Below are positions 56,697 to 64,000 of a DNA stretch of 64,000 nt, in pieces (the first letter of the stretch is position 1; the number at the start of each line of letters is the position of its first letter). Location of the stretch: the NCBI GenBank assembly GCA_030435675.1, contig CM059624.1:14284769-14348768 (forward strand). The letters run 5' to 3'. This DNA is from Steinernema hermaphroditum (taxonomy: Eukaryota > Nematoda > Chromadorea > Rhabditida > Steinernematidae). A program made the position numbers and the translations under genes. The notes under the pieces were generated by a model that was not told the origin of the DNA, did not search any database, and saw only the letters and a program-made list of their open reading frames with translations.

Positions 56697-57965
56697 CAGT
56701 GCTGTCGGATTTCGGATTTCGGATCGGATTTCTCGGATCGGATTTTTCGGATTTCGGATTCGGATATCCGAAAAGTCGGATTCGGATTCGGATTTCGGAT
56801 TCGGATTATCCGAAGTGTCGGATTCGGATTCGAATTTCGGATTCGGATATCCGAAAAGTCGGATTCGGATTTTTCGGATTTTCTTATTTCGGTTTGCGAT
56901 TGTCCGGTTTTGCATGGAATTCCCTGTTTCTGCATGTTCGCACTGCGTTTCTTTTTCGATCACTGCAAACGGCTTCAATAATACCGTGGCGAGACCCAAA
57001 AATCTGAACCAGCGCGTTGAAAACGACGAGCGAACGCGCGGGATCTATGCACGAAAAATCTATACTCGCCGTCAACAAAAACAAAGTCCGCACGTTCGGT
57101 CAGCGTGCGTGTGGTCTCCCCGATTTACAAGGGAAAACCTGACTTGAGCATCATAGAAGCTCGATTTCTCTGCGCCTATGGCGTTTCGTCGAAATCCGTC
57201 AAATACAAGTTGTTCGCTAGTGTCCAGAGCGTCGCTTGTGCCAAATTTCGCTGCGAACCCTTCGCTCTTTCCGTGCGAAAAAGTGTCTTTTCTCCGTGAC
57301 TAAGTCTATTTTTCACGTTACAGGGAAATTTCAGGACAGGTTTCTGAGCAAAATGGTAACATTCCCCCGGTATGTGATCGCAATCTATTGCAGACCTTCG
57401 CTTCTGCCAAAATCTGATAATTCGGGATCATGCAAGACGAGCTCTACTTGTGCATTGTCGTAGAGAGCGGACTATTCTTCGATTCTCATAGCATGCTCGT
57501 ACCTGTCAGATTCCGTAACCGTCGCGATCGGTGATAGATTGTGATCGCATACAGAACGAATTGCTGCCATTTTGCCGATAAAACAGTTCTCAATTCTCAA
57601 ATTTGCCCTATGAACAGCAGCTTAACATCGATGCTATTGAAGATTCTGAGAGTCTTGGTGAACCTGAGGGTTACTGAGCGAAAGGAATAACTAAAAAGAC
57701 GTGCAAGAACAGCCATATATCAACGAAGCATTAGCTTGTTTTTCAGTTCTGAAAATTTTCCCGAAAATTTCGGATTTTTCGGATTTCGGATCGGATTTTT
57801 CGGATTTTTCGGATTTTCCGGATTTTTCGGATTTCGGATTCGGATATCCGAAAAGTCGGATTCGGATTCGGATTCGGATTTCGGATTCGGATTATCCGAA
57901 GTGTCGGATTCGGATTCGGATTTCGGATTCGGATTTGCGAGTTTCAATCCGATCCGACAGCACTG
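56697..57965. mobile_element. Non-autonomous hAT-type element with GGATTCGG arrays
   Basis: The 1,269-bp element has 14-bp perfect inverted ends (CAGTGCTGTCGGAT). A perfect 8-bp target duplication ATACTGAC lies on both sides (56689-56696 and 57966-57973). The end sequence and 8-bp duplication are hallmarks of the hAT superfamily. There is no transposase; the ~870-bp core shows no domain. Inside each end lies a long array of CGGATTTCGGATTCGGATATCCGA-like units (about 56703-56880 and 57765-57950). The two arrays run in the same direction even though the ends are inverted. Confidence 0.88.
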
Positions 57966-60900
57966 ATACTGACCTCATAATGGCGACCTACAATAAAATT
58001 CTGAAATTTCATTTTATCTTCAATTACTCTTTGTATTTTTGGCTAAAACAAATGGAATTGATCGATTAGCCTATAATGTTTCGGATTCGGCATGTGAAAC
58101 ATTTCCTCGAAGCGTTTTTTTGCATGATTGGTTTGCACTTCAACGTCGTTATCGACTGGTTGTTCTCGGAAAGTCGATGTTGCTAATTTTCGTCCCAAAG
58201 AAAGTTTCTTCTTTGCGGTCATGTGTTCCTTTTAAACGCGCTTCGTATCTGAACGCGACTACTTTTGGCTATCGAGTTTAACGGACTATTCGATATAAGT
58301 CTGTTTATTCTAATTGGCGTTACAGTGAAAATGTCGTTTTTTGTACAAAACATTTATTAGCATAAAGACAGATGTTTCAGTCTAAATATTGGCTGAACAG
58401 CTGGGGAGCAAAAGCCGCATACCGCGCACCTATAAAATGTGGGGTTCGGGGTCGAAAACTCTCTTGAATACTTTTGACCTCTTTTCCTCATTCTGAGTGA
58501 TTTCCCCTGAAGTCGTCATTTGTGGATGAGCACAGACGACAGTAAAATATAACAAAGTGAGTGCTATATGAACGTGAAACAGGAATCTCTCAGCTCAAAG
58601 TAGAGAGCCAGTCTGGGGGTCAACTTTAGTAAAAATAGTGTGCGCGTAAAAATAGTGTGTGGCTCGTGAAGTGGTTATGCGGGCATAGTATTTGTGAGTG
58701 TCACCCATATCCTACATGTCCCCGCGGTCTGTTATCGTACTTGACCATTTGAAAACGTTGGAGTTAAGGTGATCGACTTGGACATCTTTTTCAGATTTGC
58801 TTCCGCTCTGATAAATGATAGGTGCGTTCAGCTGGTAAGACCCACCGATGTACGTGGTTGAAGGCAGTCGTTGTCCATCACACAGGCAACCTACATAACA
58901 GGTTATTGCGCAATGTCCATGTGCCCGTTTGAATGTTATTTGATATCACAGGGACGAGAGGTGGCCATGATCGACTGAGGCATGTGAGAATACAACCGAG
59001 TGATCAACCTGGACAACCCGTTCAAAAATGTGCGTCAAAGACAACATTTTCAACTCCCAAGTTTTAATTTAATGGCTAAAATGAATTTTTGTGTTTTTAC
59101 CCGGAAATTGGTCGATACAACATGTAGAGTTTTTCAAACACATTTTCAAGCAATGACAACAAGTGCTGAAATGAAAATCGCTAGTTCAAACTGTTGACAT
59201 CTAAGTTTACTTGTTTAACTATAATTACTCAATTTATTTCGTTTTTTTTATTTCGCATGTTTGGCGTTGGATGTATGCGACATTCGCACCTTGAAACAAT
59301 AACTGATATTCTGCTTCTCAACTGAAGGCATTTTGAAAAGAACGATTTCAGTGATCATGTTTAGTGCACATGTGTCATTTTTTGTACAAATGTACAATTT
59401 ATTTAATTCCGCTACATGGCCGTAATCACGGTACCCCATTTTTCTCAAATTCTACTCACGTAATGCGTCTTTCGGCACGGCATTTGCATAATCGAATAGC
59501 CGTGCTGCTTTTCTCAAATTGTCGTCTTCCCCTCCTCCGTCGCGTAAACACGACGTCTTCAATTATTCACTAAAGCTTTCGCTTCAAGACGCTTTTATGG
59601 GAACTTTCCGATTTTTGATTCGGGTGACGGGGGGTTTACCAGAAGCTGTTCATAAAAAGGACCGATAATTGTGGCCGCGGACACATCTGCGAGTAATTTC
59701 GAATGTTTATGGAGGCGGAGCAGCGATGACGAAAATCAGAGCGAGAAACATGTTTGTGCACGAGGCGAGGCGACTTCACGTGCATGTCTGAGGACTTCTC
59801 TAGGGGCTCCCTTTGAGTGTTTATGGGGTATTTTAGGAGCCGTTCGGTCGTTCGCTCTGGGCGGTGATGGAAGTTATTCGTTTATTTTGCATTTTTGCCT
59901 GTCCGGATATGCATGGTTGTTATGCAGTGAAAAGATGAGCTTTTATGACAAAGTTATGTCTCGTAGTAAACGATAAGACGTTGAATTATGCGTATTAGAT
60001 ACTTTTTCTACTTCTTCTTCATAGTAGTTTTGGATTTTCAATGCAGACACTTCTTTTTTGTTGCAGGTTATGTGTTACCGAGCGATACCGATTTTTGTAC
60101 TGACATATAATCATTAGTTTCAATAGTTGTTTTCTTACCTCCTTCGTGTTCAACAAGTAGACGCACAGCATTTTTGTGGGTAAAGATAACATTTAACATG
60201 TTCACTTGTCATAATGTGGATCTTTTTTGTCTTGTGGTAAGCCCCTCCAGAAGTAGACATACAGTACTATCTAAGAATGTTTGTAAGTACGAATGGCATG
60301 ACATCTAATCATGCGCATAGGTGGCATTTGAAGAATTCGCAGCTTCCGGTCGGAAAGACTTATATTTTTTATCAACAAAAGCGCATATTTTTCTCTTCGG
60401 TTTGTTCTAATCTTCGGTGACGCCACTTGAAGAACGACATTGGTTATCGACGCGTACTTCCTGCGGACGTCCTGATACTGATAAGAGCTCAAGTACGCCG
60501 ATCGGTCTCCGTTTGCCTCTCGCCCGCTGTCGGTCGTCCGTTTTGTCTCCTGTTTCGGAATTCAGTGATTTATTTCGGTTCTTTTCCTGTCGACTTGTTG
60601 GTTCAACTGACTCCTGTGCTTATCTGTTTGTTGATTAGCCCCCCAATTGTGATCTACCTTTGTAGCATAACATATTCCCATTGAGAAAAAACACATCTGC
60701 CGAGAAAGTGCTGAGTCTGGACCACACCTGCCGTAAAGTTGTGCTGTAGATATCGCGCGGCTATGCAACATCGACGCTGAGTCTTAATACTATTCGCTAC
60801 CAACGGTGCTCGCTAATCGTTATGAAGAAATTCTCGCTGGTTTGAGATCATTGGCCAATCATATTACTGGGACGCTGATATGATCGCAATTGCGATTTTC

Positions 60901-63900
60901 AAGTAGGATTTACATTTTTGAATCTTTTGATATTGGTCAGGGTTTCCGTCGTTCAGAGATTCAGTGACACACTACCTGATTTGATGTTCCTGATTTGAAG
61001 TCATTCGTCAAAGCTTGAAATATCCCATAATGCTACAATAGTCGCAAAGTGAATCTGCAAATGGCAAATATTTTTGGACATACCAGACAGTTAACTTACC
61101 ACGTGCAACACTTACAAAGAAATGAGATCTGCTATCATTAATAGTTGTAATTTTTGCGGCTTACAATGTCGGCGACCAATTTTCGACCTCTTTGAGCTAT
61201 CTTAAGCACTGGCCATTGATATCGTTCTAAATGGAAAGGGGCAAGTCTGGATCAGATAGAGAGATGAAACTGTGGAAGCATTGTGAACTTAGGGAATCCT
61301 ATCACTGGAGTTATTTTCAATTTATGAAATCCCAATATATTTGAAATGGTCTTCCCAGAACAATGTGTCTTTTAATTGCCTCGCAGCATGGACGGTAAGG
61401 ATGTCTTCTACGTTCTATAAGACATTTTAATAATTTTGCTGCTAACGGTTGAGGTTCCTACTTCACATGGCCGATTATTTTTGTAGTGCGGATCATCAAT
61501 CAACCATCAACCAATTCTTTCTAGCCTGGAAAAGAACCGGTCCTGAACATTGCCTACATACGTTTTGAGATTGAGATTCGATTCAAAGCACCGAGTTGGA
61601 AATCCCAGCACCATTACATTGAACTCGTCTTTTCAGTGTTTGGGTTTACTATATTACATTTATTACGAGTTTACGAGTACACCTTGCGAGACATTTATTA
61701 TATTTGACAAATGTCTTCCTGCAATTTTTGTTTAGCTTTGAACACCATTTCTCCATCTCGTATCCTGACTCAGCCTCTCCATTTCGCCTCCTTCACCCGT
61801 CCATCTCCGCTTTGGCCATTTGAAAACTCTCACATCCTTAAACACACATGCCACCGACAATCTCATTTGCAATTCCCTTCAGGCCCTCCTCGCGCGCGCT
61901 GAGCCATGTGCAAAGATAGTGTTCCCACAGCGAAAGCGAACTTTTACGCGCCAGAGTGGACCTCACCCGCGCTGTTTGTTCGGACGTAGCTGAGGGTGAG
62001 TAATTAGCGAACGCTGGGGGACTCAAATTGCGCATCGCCTTCCTGTCAGGAGCCTCCCGCGCGTTCATTAGGCGCCGTGTTCCCTTCAGCCGTCATTCAA
62101 TTAGAGACGCACGCCGAGCGCTTCGGACGACGGTTATCCCACTCCGCGTGTGTTTGTTTTTGTCGGAAAACCCGACCCTATCTTTGGAAAGGGAGATGAG
62201 GAGCGAAGGGCGGAATTCAATCATGGATTTTGCGAGGGAACCAGTTTTAGATTTTGAAAAATTTTTGTCGTCCTCCTTCACTTAACGACCATAACGAACC
62301 AGTTATTGCATTTGTCATTGAATTTGCTCTGGAACAACACGGTTGAGTATCCGCATATTGTCCAAATTGGGTGCACGACACTCTGCAAGGTTCTTGTACG
62401 ACGCAAACTTTTCAAATAGCATTTATTTTCAAGGTCTTAGAAGTAACTAAAAGATTTTTGTATCAAATATTTGTTCAGTGTGGAATGATCTTTGCCATAA
62501 CCTGAATTTGAGTTAAAGACGAAAATGAGGAACTTGGTTCTATCGCAATTCGGACAGCGAAATACAGTGCTCATTACTATGTGATTGTGTTGGAACAGAA
62601 GGACGGTCATGAAACGTTCCAGCCTAAATGCACCATCATATACAAAAGGGTTAAGAGAGAGTCGATTTTGGTAATTAGGTTAGATATGCCCGGCGAATTT
62701 GACCGTCTTCGGTCTCGGTTGCGGTCTACTGGGGAGCATACATCAGGTGACCCAAAAAAGGTCATTTAGACAGAAGTCAGGAAGGCCATTGAGAAAATCA
62801 GACGGCTGAGACCGCTTAGTTTCTTTCGTTTAATTTTGCTTCATCTCTTTTTTGTTTTCGACCGGACTCAACTCAGGATGTCCACCGAAATGTCTTTTTC
62901 CAATGATTTAGACAATGTGTGCCAAAAGCTAAAAATTTTTCAATGTTGTCATTGCGTGTCATAAAGTTTTAAGACGACTCTTTTTCATTTGTGTGGTTTA
63001 ATTGTACTTACGTTTTGATCCAAAACTTTAAGCATTATTTTTGCAACCAGTCGATAAAGCTTTAACTTCTACAATTTGTAACTGCAATGTAAGCTGGAGT
63101 CTTTCATTTGTGATCAGTTAAGTTCTCCAATCGTTCTCAATCGGGACATGTGAATCATTGCGTTAAGAAACGAAATCTTGGAAACTAAAACGAGAAACTT
63201 CGTTCTATCGGGATTCGGACTGTGAAAAACAATGTTCAATGTGATTGTGTTGGAACGCGTGAACTGAACACGAAACGTTCTAAATGTATCGTCGGACATA
63301 AAAGGCCTAAGAGACAGGCGTGTTTGGGCATTTAGTTAAATAATATGTAAGATGTTCGATTGCGATATCGGCTTCGGCTGTGGTCTTCTGAATACATCTG
63401 TTTGTGTGAATAATCCCATTTAGTCTAAAAAGCCATTCAGTAATCAGACCGGTGAGACCGGCTGGCTTCCTTCGTTTGTTGCTTCATTCGCTTTTAGACC
63501 GGTGTCATGCCGTCTCTTGGTCGCGGAAATAACTTCCCCGTCTTCTGTCTAGATGCCTTTTTGTTGGGCAGCCCTGTGTAATAGGGTAAGCGGAGAACTG
63601 ACGGATTCGTTGCTGTGTCTCTGCTTTTCGGTGCGCACCAAAAACATAACCACGCAAAATAGGGACTCCTAAGAGGGCTTGACATCGAGCGACCGATTAC
63701 GAACGAAACGCGTTCGCAATGAGACATAGATAGTTCAGAGGGAACAGGTTCAGTGCCACTATGTCTCTGGGGACGTCGTCTCAAATAAAAGTTTTCTGTG
63801 AGCACCGATCTTTTCGCCGTTCGTACTACTTCCAAGCCGGTTCCCATGACCGTGAGAAAAAAACGAAAAGACTTAAAAGAAGGTTGAATTTCGGGTAGTT

Positions 63901-64000
63901 TCTAGATAAGATTCCGGCTTATTCGAAGGCGCTTTTGGCCATTTTTGGCAGCGATTTTACAAGGAGGATACATATGAAAAAATTTTTGCTGTTCCGCGGA
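57966..64000. other. Gene-poor region to the end of the window
   Basis: No gene is supported. It includes a CpG-richer segment (61890-62160) with a GTGAGT donor-like site near 61995, which might be a promoter or non-coding first exon of something beyond the window. A diverged tandem duplication lies at 62510-63500. The 117-codon minus frame at 63847-63494 has no recognisable features. Confidence 0.5.
62510..63500. repeat. Diverged tandem duplication (~650-bp spacing)
   Basis: Two similar stretches, about 62510-62850 and 63170-63500, share in order: GTTCTATCG-ATTCGGAC, ATGTGATTGTGTTGGAAC, GAAACGTTC, TAAGAGA, ATTTAG and a GAGACCG-CT...TTTCGTTT...TTGCTTCAT end. Similarity is broken by many small gaps, and no coding frame is conserved between them. 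Confidence 0.5.

Noticed and set aside
56699..57966. Overlapping frames rich in Phe-Gly-Phe, Ser-Asp-Ser and Arg-Ile-Arg on both strands
   Set aside because: They are translations of the GGATTCGG arrays inside the hAT-type element; the arrays lack stops in several frames at once.

Overview
The window is nuclear DNA from a eukaryote, almost certainly a nematode. Evidence read directly: most multi-exon genes have many tiny introns (about 42-55 bp) with GTAAG-like donors and TTTTAG/TTTCAG acceptors. Gene content is animal and partly nematode-typical: an innexin, a DUF229 sulfatase-like ectoprotein, a SWI3/SMARCC subunit, a sphingolipid-synthesis enzyme, a Rho GTPase beside a CDC50 subunit, and a small cluster of lineage-specific F-box-like genes starting M-N-x-L/I-P-x-x-F. 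The F-box-like N-termini and moderate GC suggest a free-living or entomopathogenic rhabditid (Steinernema-like). That genus-level guess is inference only. There is no prokaryotic or viral gene organisation.

Layout. 1-2.5 kb: repeats and an intact Tc1/mariner element with perfect inverted ends. 2.8-6.3 kb (+): a seven-exon DUF229 gene. 7.4-10.2 kb (+): the SWI/SNF core subunit. 10.2-17 kb: mainly non-coding. 17-22.2 kb (+): serine palmitoyltransferase long-chain base subunit 2, with an unexplained extra 5' exon upstream. 22.9-24.1 kb (-): a secreted Cys/Pro repeat protein. 25-28.7 kb: three related F-box-like genes (one with an in-frame stop, one intact, one truncated and inverted), with a solo LTR in the promoter region of the broken copy. 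30.7-35.4 kb (-): cysteinyl-tRNA synthetase, which carries a duplicated C-terminal exon and a piece of the Cys/Pro repeat gene in an intron. 38.2-41.6 kb (-): a 13-exon secreted protein of unknown family. 42.1-42.8 kb: an aldo-keto reductase fragment and a mariner relic. 42.9-48.3 kb (-): an innexin with two candidate alternative first coding exons and two identical tRNA-Met genes in opposite orientation within the locus. 48.9-49.7 kb (-): a Lys-rich repeat protein with a signal-like N-terminus. 50.5-52.7 kb (+): a Rho-family GTPase followed about 200 bp later by a CDC50/TMEM30 flippase subunit, a spacing typical of nematode operons. 52.7-64 kb: gene-poor, with repeats, a solo LTR, a non-autonomous hAT-type element with 8-bp target duplications, and two diverged tandem duplications.

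Functional themes: sphingolipid synthesis (SPT) and lipid flipping (CDC50) are membrane-lipid functions. The remaining genes are housekeeping (chromatin, tRNA charging) or extracellular/cuticle-like and gap-junction proteins. Exon coordinates were derived by hand: each donor and acceptor was matched and the reading frame checked across every junction. Intergenic space is rich in non-autonomous elements: a ~0.5-kb dispersed repeat (at least five copies or fragments), tRNA-derived SINE-like pieces, solo LTRs and hAT/mariner derivatives.
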